Shown: positions 26,297-38,073, counted from the first letter of the stretch. The stretch is DNA of 64,000 bases from Paratinospora sagittata (GCA_035771175.1 CM069601.1:6647001-6711000), one strand, 5' to 3'. Translations and numbers: made by a program. Notes: generated by a model not told the origin, from the letters alone.

Positions 26297-26308
26297 TGGT
26301 ATCAGAGC
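26297..26308 (+). other. Primer-binding site, initiator tRNA-Met type
   Basis: TGGTATCAGAGC, five bases after the LTR end. It matches the complement of the 3' end of initiator tRNA-Met, the usual primer of plant Ty3/gypsy and copia elements. Confidence 0.85.
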
Positions 26309-26445
26309 GTACAGTCCACAGCCCGCCCAAGTCCACCAAATTAGGGGAAGAAAATTTTCATTAGATATATATATATATCTTTGGAACTATATATATATGA
26401 ATTATATATAGTTAAGATTTGTATTAAATATATATCTAAGAAAAC

Positions 26446-26750
26446 TGTTGAATTTAGAGAAGAAAATAATTCTCATATATCTTTTCATGATCACTGTATA
26501 GTCTGAATATATAATGGAAGGAAGAAACATTCCGTTCACTATATTTGGTAACAAGATACTAATTACTAAAAATGAGGAAACTAGTAAAATAAGAAACAAA
26601 CTAATAGAGATATCAGGAATTTCCAGAATCTCTTTATTCCTAAATTAATGTAGACAACTAATAAAGGAAACTGATTGTTGTAGCTGTATCCCTGAAAATC
26701 AGCAGCTGTATCCCTGAAAATCAGCAGCTGTATCCCTGAAAATCACAACA
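26446..26750 (-). repeat. Copia 3' LTR (305 bp), minus strand
   Basis: On the minus strand it starts TGTTGTGATTTTCAGG directly after a polypurine tract (TTGAGGGGGAG at 26751-26761) and ends CTCTAAATTCAACA. Near its start, a 21-22 bp unit containing AGCTGTATCCCTGAAAATCA is repeated three times (26684-26745). Confidence 0.75.
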
Positions 26751-26762
26751 CTCCCCCTCAAG

Positions 26763-27184
26763 CTAGGCGTAGATGTTAATCCAGCCAAGCTTGATACTCA
26801 AATCTTCAAAATTCTTCCTTGGTAGAGCTTTAGTGAGGATATCTGCTATTTGCTGACTTGTCGGTGTGTATAGCAGACTAACTGTCCCATTTTCTATCTT
26901 CTCCTTTATGAAGTGGCGATCTATCTCCACATGCTTGGTCCTGTCATGATGTACTGGATTCTTTGCAATGTTAATAGCTGACTGATTGTCACAAAATACC
27001 TTCATTGATTCAGAAGTGATGATTCCTAGTTCCCTCATTAGTCTTTCCAGCCATATTCCCTCACAAATTCCGAGTGCCATAGCTCTGAACTTTGCTTCTG
27101 CACTGCTTCGAGAAACTATCGGTTGTTTCTTACTTCGCCATGTTACTAAGTTTCCCCACACATACGTACAATAACCAGATGTCA
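26763..27184 (-). pseudogene. Ty1/copia RNase H C-terminal fragment
   Basis: An open stretch of about 140 codons, minus strand. It contains TSGYCTYVWGNLVTWRSKKQ, SSAEAKFRA, DNQSAINIAKNP and HVEIDRHFI, and ends ADILTKALPRKNF, the classic copia RNase H order. It is cut at its N-terminal side exactly where Tekay LTR sequence resumes (27184/27185). It is followed by its own polypurine tract and LTR, so it is the 3' end of a copia element. Confidence 0.92.
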
Positions 27185-28030
27185 ACCTTGTGTCTCACCT
27201 CTCAACTGGGAACTGATCTAGTTGGTCTTATTGATAGCTATCAGCTTATACAAGTACTGCTGAATGTCCTAACCTTGCACGTGGTGATACCAACTCTGAT
27301 AAGGATCACCAGACGTTGCCAATGTCAGTCTAAATGTCAAGAAAAGACCAGACCAGTAGACAAGACCAGTTCATGCATTGGCATCATCGGGACGTATGTG
27401 GTTTATGACTCAGAATAGTTTGGAGCATTGCTCGCTCTTCATTATATTTCTCTGGAGAAAGACGTGCAATGAGAACCCGACTACGCCTGGGGAGGGACAT
27501 CAGTACGTGAATCCAGAGCATCGTTCCTGAGAAGGGATGTACAGTGAGAACCTGGCTACGCCTAGGGAAGGACATCTGTACGTGAACTCAGGCGATGTAC
27601 GTTCGTCAAACCATTACGAGACGGTGTCATGCATACATACATATTGATTGATTATGATGCTCTCATGTGTATTTAAGATATTTGATATTGAAGTATGCTT
27701 TATTAATTGTTATATTCACGAACTATTTTACCCACTGAGCCCGTTAAGCTCATTCCTTTGTTATCCAAATTTTCACAGGAAATTAGGGTGGACTGGGTGC
27801 AGGTTTATGGGGCCCACATTTTGTACCTTTTGTATTATTCATTGGGGATTTTGGGGAGTATGTTCCCTTGACTATGTCATGTACAAATGAATTCTGAATG
27901 AAATGAAATCAGACTTGTATTGAATTGTATTTCCGCTGCGTACTCTGATATGACCATTATGATAATTCCAAATGAGCGCCCCGTCCGCGAGTATACCCCC
28001 GGTTTAGGCGCGTCCGGGCGGGGTGTGACA
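27185..28030 (+). repeat. 5'-truncated 3' LTR of the Tekay-family element
   Basis: Aligns with the 5' LTR from about 25429 onward to the shared end GGGGTGTGACA; the first ~540 bp, including the TATA box, is missing. Confidence 0.88.
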
Positions 28031-28048
28031 CGAGAACACCCATACTAC

Positions 28049-28060
28049 CTCTGATACCAA
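28049..28060 (-). other. Primer-binding site of a minus-strand LTR element
   Basis: The reverse complement reads TTGGTATCAGAG, adjacent to the probable LTR at 28061-28451. The Tekay-family insertion with TSD CGAGA lies just downstream of it, inside that element's leader. Confidence 0.6.
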
Positions 28061-28451
28061 TATAAACGAATCATTCGAATACAAGTAAAGTAAATCGAAT
28101 TAAATAAGGAAGCGAAAACGTTACCAAACTTGTCACGAGAGTGTTCCACGTGTTTATTGTTGTCACGGTGATTAGGACCACGATGTGATGGGTTCCCAAT
28201 CTATTCCACAGTCCAAGAGCTCCCCTCTCTACTCAATGAAGATTCTTTCCAATTTTCAACGTGCAATTCCATGTTCACATCCCCTTATTTTATATTCATG
28301 TTAGAGAATCAAATCTCCTTTATTCTCTCATCCTATCCACTTTATTTGAGATGTGGTGGAGATAGGATAACTACCAAGTAGTTATCTCTTGGCTTAAGGT
28401 AACTATGTAGTAGTTATCTAAGTTAGATAACTTAAGATAACCAACCCAACA
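28061..28451 (-). repeat. Probable copia LTR, minus strand (about 390 bp)
   Basis: On the minus strand it starts TGTTGGGTTGGTTATC and ends immediately before the primer-binding site; the terminal CA is not preserved. No partner LTR found. It may be the 5' LTR of a copia element whose interior lies to the left. Confidence 0.5.
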
Positions 28452-28469
28452 TGATCACGTGATCAAATT

Positions 28470-29216
28470 CCAGCTCGTTTTCATATTGAAGACTTCTTGG
28501 ATTGGACCCAGACTGTAGAAAACTTCTTTTAGTACATAGAGATTCCAAAAGATAAACAAGTTAAACTCGTGGCTTATAAGCTTAAAGCTGGAGCGTCGGC
28601 TTGGTGGGAACAATTGCAGAACAACCGGCGTAGAGAAGGAAAACAGTCAGTTCAGTCATGGCCGCGGATGCGACAACTGATGCGAGCTCGTTTCCTCCCA
28701 CCAGATTATGAACAAATCCTTTACCAATAATACCAACACTGTCATCAGAAAAATAGGTCAGTAGGTGATTATACAGAAGAATTTTATAGGTTAAATGCAA
28801 GGAATAATCTAAATGAGTCTGAAAAGCAACAAGTTGCAAGGTATATTGGTGGATTGAAGGATGTTATTCAAGATCAATTGAAGTTCAGAACTATTTGGAG
28901 TCTTTCTGAAGTTGTTAATCTTGCTCATAAAGTGGAAATTCAAACATTAAGGGGTTCTGGAAGAAGGCCATGTACCAAGAAAAACTTGTATGATGCTATT
29001 GCATAGAAGAACCATTTAGTTCCCACCCAACAACAACCCAACTTTCAAGAGAAGAAAATAAACAAGAAAATTGGGGAGACTTTTGGTGTTGCCAAAGATC
29101 AGGGCAAATCAACTTAGCCACAAACCTCACTAAACACCTATGCCAAGCCTCAACCGCTTCGTTTTTACCGATGTAATCAACCTGGACCTTGATCGAATGA
29201 ATGTCCACAACGGTGA
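28470..29216 (+). pseudogene. Ty3/gypsy (Reina-like) gag remnant
   Basis: A degenerate gag reads through several stops: an EDFLDW segment, then LKAGASAWWEQLQ, ARFLPPDYEQILY and IQDQLKFRTIWSL, ending with a damaged zinc knuckle (YRCNQPGP). This pattern is typical of chromovirus gag. It begins the long, repeatedly interrupted element that continues to about 38600. Confidence 0.8.
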
Positions 29217-30426
29217 ATGGCTAATATAGCAGAGGATGTGGATGATGGTACAAATGGGGATGCGCCAAGCAACGAACATGACCTTGCCGAAGTTGAGATA
29301 GTTGAAGGGGATGAAGGGGAGCAGGTTGTTTGCATTATTCAGTGGTTATTACTTACTCCAAGACAACCACAACCCACTCAACGAAATTGTATTTTTCGAA
29401 CTAGATGTACCATTAACAAGAAGGCGTGCGACGTGATAATCGATAGTGGTAGTAGTGAAAACATTGTGTCAAAATCTTTGGTGAAGGCCATGCAACTCAA
29501 AACTGAAAAACATTCATCCCCTTACAAAATTAGTTGGGTTAAACGTGGTGTTAAAACCAAAGTGACCAAGTCTTGTCGGGTTCCTTTCTCCATCGGGAAA
29601 CACAACCAAGATGAAATTCGATGTGATGTTGTTGATATGGATGTGTGCCATTTTTATTGGGTCGGCCCTGGCAATTCGATGTTGGTGTTGTACACAAGGG
29701 TAAAAACAACACGTATACTTTCCAATGGAAGACTAGGCGCATTGTCTTCTTATCATTCCAACACAGGTTTACTTCTCTTTCTCGTGATTTGCATTATAAA
29801 AGTGTTTTACTAAATGTTACAGTAAAGGAATTTGGTGGCCACATTAAAAATGGAGGTCATCATAACATTACTTTGAAGGAGTAGATTCCCATTGAGTATG
29901 AGCACATTTCACCCATTGTGCAGCAACTGCTATCTAGATTTGCTTATGTGCACCCTACAGAACTTCCAAGTCGATTCCCACCTTTGCGAGATATACGACA
30001 TATGATTGATTTGCTTCCTAGAGCAAGTCTTCCCCACCTCCCTCACTATCAAATGAGCCCCAAAGAGCATGAGATACTGCAAAAATCAAGTTGATGAACT
30101 ACTTCGAAAAGGATTAGTGCGAGTTAGCATAAGTCCGTGTGCTATCCCTGCGCTTTTAACTCCAAAAAAAGACGGTACGTGGAGGATGTGTGTTGATACC
30201 AGAGCCATAAACAAGATCACCATCAAATACAAATTTTTTATTCCCCAATTGGAAGACATGTTTGATGGGTTGGGCGATTCTAGTGTTTTTTCCAAGCTTG
30301 ATCTTTGAAGTGGTTATCATCAAATTCGAATCTGACCCGATGATGAGTGGAAGACGGCCTTTAAAACTAGAGAAGGCCTCTATGAATGGTTGGTCATGCC
30401 TTTTGGGCTTAGCAACGCCCCTAGCA
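29217..30426 (+). pseudogene. Ty3/gypsy protease and RT remnant, first copy
   Basis: The first frame (29217-29813) contains the protease motif VIIDSGSSENIVSKSLV and DVVDMDVCHF, after which frame changes occur. The second (30069-30308) is the RT start ([33 protein letters not shown]), with a TGA right after SKLDL. RT continues to [10 protein letters not shown], where the solo LTR at 30427 interrupts it. The Reina-like assignment is from the protease and RT wording and is tentative. Confidence 0.85.
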
Positions 30427-33400
30427 TGTCGTGACCCCTCTTCGGGTGATGTCACAACCGGCACAGAACCCCAGATAATGTTACTTCATGACAAAACCTA
30501 AGGTCCTCGGCCTGTACCTAATACACAAATAATACATTTACAAACATAATCATCCTGTATATGACAATGTACAAAAAAACAACATAAGACTTACTCAAAA
30601 AATCCAACATGATTCAACACATAAACCATCACTTGAATAAACAAATATCTAATCTCCAAATGAAAGTCATATATATGTCATAACCATAAACCATCTATGT
30701 GATATGTATATATATTTACATTGTGATAGTTACATTCAAGACAAAAGAACAAAAAAAATAAAAAATAACTTTGTTCCCCATTTCTGACACCTACATCCAA
30801 GAAGAAAAAGGCTGCACACAGCGACCTAAGCCTTGCTTTTTTCCATTTGGATCTGAACCTGAGAAAATAGGAAAAAAGGGCGAGCTTCAATTAGCTAAGT
30901 GAAATATTCTCACAATTATAACTATAAATGCATTTATAAAACATGTATGCCATAGAGGAAACATTTACAAATACAAATGCATCAATTCAAGATAACATAC
31001 ATGAATCAAACTAAATCATGTAAATCATACATAAGCTTTTCCACAAAACATGCACATGCCTCAACTAAGGTCAATACCAGATAATTCTGCCTATACATTC
31101 ACCTGTTTTGCGTTATAGGGAATGACCAAAACAGAACATCTATTTCTCACCCTTCTACCCTTACATTCTTCACAAAGGAAAGACCATTCCACGGTGTACT
31201 AATCCAAGTAACACCAGCGAACCTCACTAAACACCTATGCCAAGCCTCAACCGCTTCGTTTTTACCGATGTAATCAACCTGGACCTTGATCGAATGAATG
31301 TCCACAACGGTGAATGGCTAATATAGCAGAGGATGTGGATGATGGTACAAATGGGGATGCGCCAAGCAACGAACATGACCTTGCCGAAGTTGAGATAGTT
31401 GAAGGGGATGAAGGGGAGCAGGTTGTTTGCATTATTCAGTGGTTATTACTTACTCCAAGACAACCACAACCCACTCAACGAAATTGTATTTTTCGAACTA
31501 GATGTACCATTAACAAGAAGGCGTGCGACGTGATAATCGATAGTGGTAGTAGTGAAAACATTGTGTCAAAATCTTTGGTGAAGGCCATGCAACTCAAAAC
31601 TGAAAAACATTCATCCCCTTACAAAATTAGTTGGGTTAAACGTGGTGTTAAAACCAAAGTGACCAAGTCTTGTCGGGTTCCTTTCTCCATCGGGAAACAC
31701 AACCAAGATGAAATTCGATGTGATGTTGTTGATATGGATGTGTGCCATTTTTATTGGGTCGGCCCTGGCAATTCGATGTTGGTGTTGTACACAAGGGTAA
31801 AAACAACACGTATACTTTCCAATGGAAGACTAGGCGCATTGTCTTCTTATCATTCCAACACAGGTTTACTTCTCTTTCTCGTGATTTGCATTATAAAAGT
31901 GTTTTACTAAATGTTACAGTAAAGGAATTTGGTGGCCACATTAAAAATGGAGGTCATCATAACATTACTTTGAAGGAGTAGATTCCCATTGAGTATGAGC
32001 ACATTTCACCCATTGTGCAGCAACTGCTATCTAGATTTGCTTATGTGCACCCTACAGAACTTCCAAGTCGATTCCCACCTTTGCGAGATATACGACATAT
32101 GATTGATTTGCTTCCTAGAGCAAGTCTTCCCCACCTCCCTCACTATCAAATGAGCCCCAAAGAGCATGAGATACTGCAAAAATCAAGTTGATGAACTACT
32201 TCGAAAAGGATTAGTGCGAGTTAGCATAAGTCCGTGTGCTATCCCTGCGCTTTTAACTCCAAAAAAAGACGGTACGTGGAGGATGTGTGTTGATACCAGA
32301 GCCATAAACAAGATCACCATCAAATACAAATTTTTTATTCCCCAATTGGAAGACATGTTTGATGGGTTGGGCGATTCTAGTGTTTTTTCCAAGCTTGATC
32401 TTTGAAGTGGTTATCATCAAATTCGAATCTGACCCGATGATGAGTGGAAGACGGCCTTTAAAACTAGAGAAGGCCTCTATGAATGGTTGGTCATGCCTTT
32501 TGGGCTTAGCAACGCCCCTAGCATGTCGTGACCCCTCTTCGGGTGATGTCACAACCGGCACAGAACCCCAGATAATGTTACTTCATGACAAAACCTAAGG
32601 TCCTCGGCCTGTACCTAATACACAAATAATACATTTACAAACATAATCATCCTGTATATGACAATGTACAAAAAAACAACATAAGACTTACTCAAAAAAT
32701 CCAACATGATTCAACACATAAACCATCACTTGAATAAACAAATATCTAATCTCCAAATGAAAGTCATATATATGTCATAACCATAAACCATCTATGTGAT
32801 ATGTATATATATTTACATTGTGATAGTTACATTCAAGACAAAAGAACAAAAAAAATAAAAAATAACTTTGTTCCCCATTTCTGACACCTACATCCAAGAA
32901 GAAAAAGGCTGCACACAGCGACCTAAGCCTTGCTTTTTTCCATTTGGATCTGAACCTGAGAAAATAGGAAAAAAGGGCGAGCTTCAATTAGCTAAGTGAA
33001 ATATTCTCACAATTATAACTATAAATGCATTTATAAAACATGTATGCCATAGAGGAAACATTTACAAATACAAATGCATCAATTCAAGATAACATACATG
33101 AATCAAACTAAATCATGTAAATCATACATAAGCTTTTCCACAAAACATGCACATGCCTCAACTAAGGTCAATACCAGATAATTCTGCCTATACATTCACC
33201 TGTTTTGCGTTATAGGGAATGACCAAAACAGAACATCTATTTCTCACCCTTCTACCCTTACATTCTTCACAAAGGAAAGACCATTCCACGGTGTACTAAT
33301 CCAAGTAACACCAGCGAAACATTTCCTAAATAACAAATAAGTAGAATGGTAATTCACACTCCTAGGTATTCAATCCAAAATATCCAAGGCAACCATGTGT

Positions 33401-34446
33401 CCAAAACATTTTCATGAGGACAATACCATGCACTTATATCATAAATGCATACATTTTAACAATTCAAGTATATATGTAAAAGGCCATAAATGGATTGTAA
33501 GAGTGAAGAATACTCACAACTAATCCAAAAGTCAACAAACCAAGCTAAAAGACTCCCAAAATGATAGATCCAATCTCAATGTCCTATAATGAACATAATT
33601 CAGCTCTTAACATATCTAAACCACCAAAATCTAGATTAGAAGCAACAAATACACTTCTAATAGACTAGGGTTTCCATCAAAACCCACGTGCATGCCTAAT
33701 TCCCAAATTACAAGATTACTACATCAATTTACATAGAATTAATCATCAAATCCATTAAAACTACTCCCAAGCATGGAAATCAAGCTTAAAATCACAAGGT
33801 TAGGGTTTTTAATTTCCAAAACCCTAACTTCAATCTCACATCCAAACCTAAATTTAATTCTCTAGCTAGCAATTACTAAGAGAAGCCACAGTATGAAGAA
33901 ATGAAGGTAAAAACCTTACCTTTGGAGCCAAGATCCTCAAACCCTAGCTCAATCTCCCAATTCCTCATCTTCTCTTGTTCTCCCTCTTTTTCAACTGAAA
34001 ATGGCGCAAATGAGGGTGAAGGTTGGTTTCCTTTTATACCTTTGTTGTGCCTACTCTTTCATGTTTTAAAAAAAGTAACCCAGATGCGAGGAGCGTGCTT
34101 CTCATCAATTCTTGAGAAAACACCCTCGTGGTCTGCACTCAGAGGAGCGCGCTGCTCATTATAGGAGCACACTTCTATGATCTTAGTTGAAGTTCTAGTT
34201 TTTGGCCAATGCAAGGAATGCGCTGCTCTAGTCCAAGAGCGTGCATGCTTCTCTTGCCTAATTCCAAAATTCCAACACTTGGACATTTCCCACTTTGACC
34301 CATACACATCTACAATGTATTAAACATGAAAATACACTCATATATGAATAAAATACATGTAAAATATACATTAAATACTTACACAAGCATCTAGAGTCGT
34401 GTAATCTACGTCATCTTGACGTCATGTGAGAATTTGGGTCGTTACA
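30427..34446 (-). repeat. Solo LTR inserted in the RT region, TSD TAGCA, partly duplicated
   Basis: Plus-strand ends TGTCGTGACCCC and GGGTCGTTACA; TSD TAGCA at 30422-30426 and 34447-34451. In unit 2 of the tandem duplication the complete LTR is 32524-34446 (1923 bp); 30427-31219 is the duplicated left part. Canonical orientation is minus. The RT frame on both sides (ending NAPS, resuming STFLRLMN) shows it sits in coding sequence. No genes inside. Confidence 0.88.
31314..32523 (+). pseudogene. Ty3/gypsy protease and RT remnant, second copy
   Basis: Identical to 29217-30426 through the 2097-bp tandem duplication, with the same stops and frame breaks. This second copy adjoins the complete solo LTR. 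Confidence 0.9.
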
Positions 34447-35215
34447 TAGCACCTTTCTGCGTCTTATGAACTAGGTTTTGAAATCATTGATTGGGCATTC
34501 CTCCGTTGTTGCATATTTTGATGATATACAAGTAGATGACTAGAAAGTGCAAGCTATCAAAGAGTGGCCCACTCTAAGAACTGTGCATGATGTTCGAAGT
34601 TTCCACGGTCTAGCAACATTTTATCGACGATTCATCAAAGGCTTCAACACTATTGTTGCACCTTTGACTGATTGTTTGAAACAAGGAAAATTCAAGTGGG
34701 AAGATGAAGAAGAGCATAGTTTTGCACTCATCAAGGAGAAGTTGATATCCACCCCTATTTTAGCCTTGCCTAACTTTGATAAAGTGTTTGAAGTTGAAAC
34801 AGATGCATCCATGATGGGTATTGATGTTTTCTTTCTTCAAGAAAACCGACCAATTGCTTACTTTAGTGAAAAGTTGAGTGAAGCCCGCCAAAAATGGAGC
34901 ACGTGTGAACAAGAGTTGTATGCCATTATTTGTGCTCTCCACCATTGAGAGCATTACCTCATTCAACGGGGATTTGTGCTCCATAGTGATCATCATGCTT
35001 TCAAATTTGTAAATTCCCAAAATATCCCAAATCGCATGCATGCCTAATGAATTCTCTTATTGCTGAAGTTTACCTTAGTTTTCAAGCAGCGCCCGGGGTC
35101 GGAAAATTGTGTGGCGGATGCTCTTAGTAGGAGGGCTTCCATGCTAGCCGTCCTAAAGACTGAAATTACAGGTTTTGACACCTTGAAGGAGCAATACAAC
35201 AATGATGTGGATTTC
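34447..35215 (+). pseudogene. Ty3/gypsy RT C-terminal part and RNase H remnant
   Basis: Resumes the frame cut at 30426: STFLRLMN, a damaged active-site strand (YFDDIQVDD), then an open stretch (34547-34948) with [52 protein letters not shown]. This is RT thumb plus RNase H. Stops follow (for example after ALHH), and a VADALSRR segment lies near 35110-35135. Confidence 0.88.
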
Positions 35216-36092
35216 TAGCAGGTTTGGGCTGACTGTATTGCTCATCTGGTTGTAGGTGATTTCCAAATTCATGAAGGATTCCTTTTCAGAGGGAACCAAC
35301 TATGCGTACCTCAAACATCTCTTTGTGACCATATCATTCATGATTTACATGCAGACAGGTTGCCAACACATACAGGTCAAGATAAAATTATTTCTCTCAT
35401 TGAGGATCATTTTTATTGGCCACACCTTCGTCGAGATGTTACACGATTTGTGCAACGTTGTGCCATTTGTCAAACGGCAAAGGGCCACTCCTAAAACACC
35501 GGTTTATATACCCCTTTGCCAATTCCTGCAAACATATTGGAGGATCTTAGTATGAACTTCATCTTGGGTCTACCTAAGATGACACACAGTGTTGACTTCG
35601 TCTTTGTGCTAATTGACCTATTTACGAAGATGGTACACTTTATTCCCTGTAAATGAGCAACTAATGCAAACATTATGGCACACCTATTCTTTCGGGACAT
35701 TATGCGACTCCATGGGGTCCCCGTTCCATTACTTCGAATCGTGACGTTAAATTCGTCAGTCACTTTTGGCGAGTTCTTTTGAAAAGGTTTGCCACTATTC
35801 GCAATTATAGCAGCGAATACCATCCCCAAACTGATGGCCAAACCGAAGTCATCAATTGCACCTTGGGTGGTATGATTCGTTGCATTGCCGGTGACAAGCC
35901 TAAGCAGCGGGACCTTGCCCTTTTTCAAGTAGAGTTCTCTCTCAACAGTATGGTCAATTGTTCCACAGGAAGGCCGCCATTTTCCATCGTTTGCACCAAG
36001 GCACCCAACCATACTCCGGACCTTGTCACGTAATCCAAACCGGGTAACCGCACTGCAGACAATTTAGCAGAGTCCATTCAACAAATGCAATA
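35216..36092 (+). pseudogene. Ty3/gypsy integrase remnant, split by the gene-capturing element
   Basis: Degenerate integrase: an HHCC region near 35310-35480 (HDLHAD, CNVV or RCAICQTAK depending on frame), core pieces near 35540-35760, and EYHPQTDGQTEVIN at 35818-35860. It is interrupted at 36092 by the 197-bp-LTR element, and its C-terminal part resumes at 38276. Confidence 0.82.
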
Positions 36093-36289
36093 TGTCTGCA
36101 TATAGAAAGTAATATATTCTATAAATATAGAAACAAGCTATATAGAAAGTAATAGATTCTGTAAATATAGAAACAATTTGTTTCCCTAATTTAGGACCTA
36201 ATTTTAGGATGTAATTGTCTATATATTACCTCTCTTTTAGAGAAGAATACATATATTTGAATTCTCTACAGAAACCCTATTGTCTAACA
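36093..36289 (+). repeat. 5' LTR (197 bp) of the gene-capturing element
   Basis: TGTCTGCATATAG to ATTGTCTAACA, followed directly by the primer-binding site. Contains an internal duplicated motif 'atatagaaagtaatagattctgtaaatatagaaaca' type (two near copies). Confidence 0.93.
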
Positions 36290-36301
36290 TGGTATCAGAG
36301 C
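36290..36301 (+). other. Primer-binding site of the gene-capturing element
   Basis: TGGTATCAGAGC, directly abutting the LTR end, as in most plant copia elements. Confidence 0.9.
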
Positions 36302-37834
36302 AGGTCTCGACAACTCCTGCTCGAAGATGTCGTTGATGAGAACTGGAACCCTAAAGCTGCAATTGAAGCTCCCTCTGCTCCTCTCAAGGCGAAGAAGAGA
36401 AAGCCCACTCCATTGAAAGAAGAGTCTTCTTCCGAAGAAGAAGAAGAAGAACAGAGAACGAAGGGTGAAAATGAAGAAGAAAACAAAGATGAAGACGACG
36501 ACGACGAAGAAGAAGAAGAGGAAGACAGAGAGGAAGAAGAAGAGGCAGAGGAGGAAGACGGAGACGAAGACGAGGAAGACGAAGAGGACGATGAGAAGAA
36601 AAAGGAGCAGAACGAGAGCTCCAAGCGCGAATCCATAAGGAAGCTTCTGGAACCTTTCAGAAAAGATCAGCTCATCGAGATTCTCAAAGAAGCTGCTCAA
36701 AAGAACCGCTCAATCATCGATCGGATAAGCCAGGCGGCGGAATCAGATCCGGTTCACCGAGAAATCTTCATCCACGGTCTCGGTTGGGACGCTACAAGTG
36801 AAATCCTACTCAATGTCTTCAAGCAGTACGACCAGATCGAGGATTGCAACGTCGTCACCGACAAGATCGCCTGTAAATCCAAAGGCTACGGTTTCGTTCT
36901 ATTCAAGACTCGCGATGGAGCTCGCAAGGCTCTGGTGGTTCATCCCCGTATCCCATATCCATCTCGTTGTAGTTTTCGAACCACCGGCCAGAACCCTAAT
37001 TCGAATAACCCTACCGAATCCTATGAATTGCACTTGAAATCGCTGTCTCTGAACAAAGAATCAGACAGCGCCCTTGTTGCCGAAGCTTCGTCGGATCAAG
37101 AGGATTCTAGCGGGGTCGTCAACGGATCTGTTGATACTGATTGCGATCAAAGGGATGAGATGCAGTTTCCGGTGCCGGAGGTGACGGCACTGGAAGTTCT
37201 TGAAGACGCTCGGGAGAGTTTTTCGACCAGCGAGGATGATTCGAATGAAGAAAGAGGCGTGTTTGAGGTTAATAATGGGTTTCTGAGTACTGATTGTATT
37301 GGAAGAGACGAGCCGTTGATCGGAGAGGAGGTTCCGAGTGATTTGACGGTTGGGATTGTCCGGAGGGGAAATTCAGAGATTGAATTGGATGCTTTGTCCA
37401 GCCCTAGCAGCAGTGGGTACGCTGGAGAGAGAGGCAGTAGCGGTGCGTCAACTACATCTGAGATTCAGGAGGTTGAAGATGGAAGTACTACTGATGGTGG
37501 TGAAGTTTCACAGGGTGATTCTATTAATGCAGTTCCAGATTCTCACACTCACGAGGAAGAGGCTTCAATTTCTTGGAGGAAAAGGAAGAAGCACTTTTTT
37601 GTGTTGAGTCACTCTGGAAAGCTAATATACTCTAGGTATGGAGATGAATATAGATTAGCAGGATTTTCAGCAACCTTGCAAGCAATTATTTCCTTTGTAG
37701 AGAATGGGGGAGATCGTGTCAAATTTGTAAGGGCTGGAAAACATCAGGTAGTTTTTCTTGTGAAGGGTCCAATTTATTTGGTCTGTATAAGTTGCACTGA
37801 AGAGCCATACGAGGCACCAAGGGGACAGTTATAG
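36302..37834 (+). CDS. Chimeric frame: UBA2-type RRM protein fragment fused to MON1 N-terminal fragment
   Basis: An open frame running from inside the 5' LTR (36215) to a TAG at 37832-37834, up to 539 codons. Counting from 36215, codons ~50-145 are Lys/Glu/Asp-rich. Codons ~145-245 match UBP1-associated protein 2 (nuclear hnRNP-like): [33 protein letters not shown] (RNP2), [11 protein letters not shown] (RNP1). Codons ~253-539 match MON1, the Rab7 exchange-factor subunit of vacuolar fusion: [57 protein letters not shown], ending at EAPRGQL. The first in-frame ATG is at 37160, so AUG initiation would give only a ~224-residue MON1 part; the joint protein would need a non-AUG start. RRM and MON1 domains are both partial. 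Expression unknown. Confidence 0.8.
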   Translation, partial: RSRQLLLEDVVDENWNPKAAIEAPSAPLKAKKRKPTPLKEESSSEEEEEEQRTKGENEEENKDEDDDDEEEEEEDREEEEEAEEEDGDEDEEDEEDDEKKKEQNESSKRESIRKLLEPFRKDQLIEILKEAAQKNRSIIDRISQAAESDPVHREIFIHGLGWDATSEILLNVFKQYDQIEDCNVVTDKIACKSKGYGFVLFKTRDGARKALVVHPRIPYPSRCSFRTTGQNPNSNNPTESYELHLKSLSLNKESDSALVAEASSDQEDSSGVVNGSVDTDCDQRDEMQFPVPEVTALEVLEDARESFSTSEDDSNEERGVFEVNNGFLSTDCIGRDEPLIGEEVPSDLTVGIVRRGNSEIELDALSSPSSSGYAGERGSSGASTTSEIQEVEDGSTTDGGEVSQGDSINAVPDSHTHEEEASISWRKRKKHFFVLSHSGKLIYSRYGDEYRLAGFSATLQAIISFVENGGDRVKFVRAGKHQVVFLVKGPIYLVCISCTEEPYEAPRGQL

Positions 37835-38073
37835 CTTGTTTCTCTCTCCATTGCTGCAGAAGTAGAATCTCGAAGCTTTTCTTTCCGAAACTCCGAAATT
37901 CTGAAACTCCGAAACTCCGAAATTCTGAACTCCGCAACTATATGGTTATGGCACCGTAAATTAGGACATCTTTCTTTTGGATATCTTAAGAAACTGCAAC
38001 CGCACCTTTTTTCAAGATTGAATGATAGACAAGTTGGGCATGATAGACATCTATGCACCAACTTGAGGGGAAG

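Larger units (their letters stand above)
24892..28030 (+). mobile_element. Rearranged Tekay-family LTR retrotransposon with TSD CGAGA
   Basis: Flanked by CGAGA at 24887-24891 and 28031-28035. It has a 5' LTR (24892-26291), a primer-binding site (26297-26308), about 140 bp of leader-like sequence, then a minus-strand copia fragment in place of gag-pol, then a 3' LTR lacking its first ~540 bp (27185-28030). The matching TSD shows that both outer ends descend from one insertion. It cannot encode any of its own proteins. Confidence 0.85.
29123..33316 (+). repeat. Exact 2097-bp tandem duplication
   Basis: Unit 1 is 29123-31219 and unit 2 is 31220-33316. Every open frame in unit 1 recurs with identical translation at +2097 (for example 29217/31314, 30069/32166, 30678/32775), and I found no mismatch in the stretches compared. 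The junction shares two bases (AA) between the ends. The unit spans part of the gypsy remnant and the first ~790 bp of the solo LTR, so it arose after that LTR inserted. Confidence 0.95.

Noticed and set aside
26297..26308. tRNA-like TGGTATCAGAGC words (also 28049-28060 and 36290-36301)
   Set aside because: These are retrotransposon primer-binding sites next to LTR ends, not tRNA genes; no cloverleaf surrounds them.
36295..36700. Ser-rich and Phe-rich minus-strand open frames
   Set aside because: They are complements of the Glu/Asp-coding tract of the chimeric frame and have no independent support.
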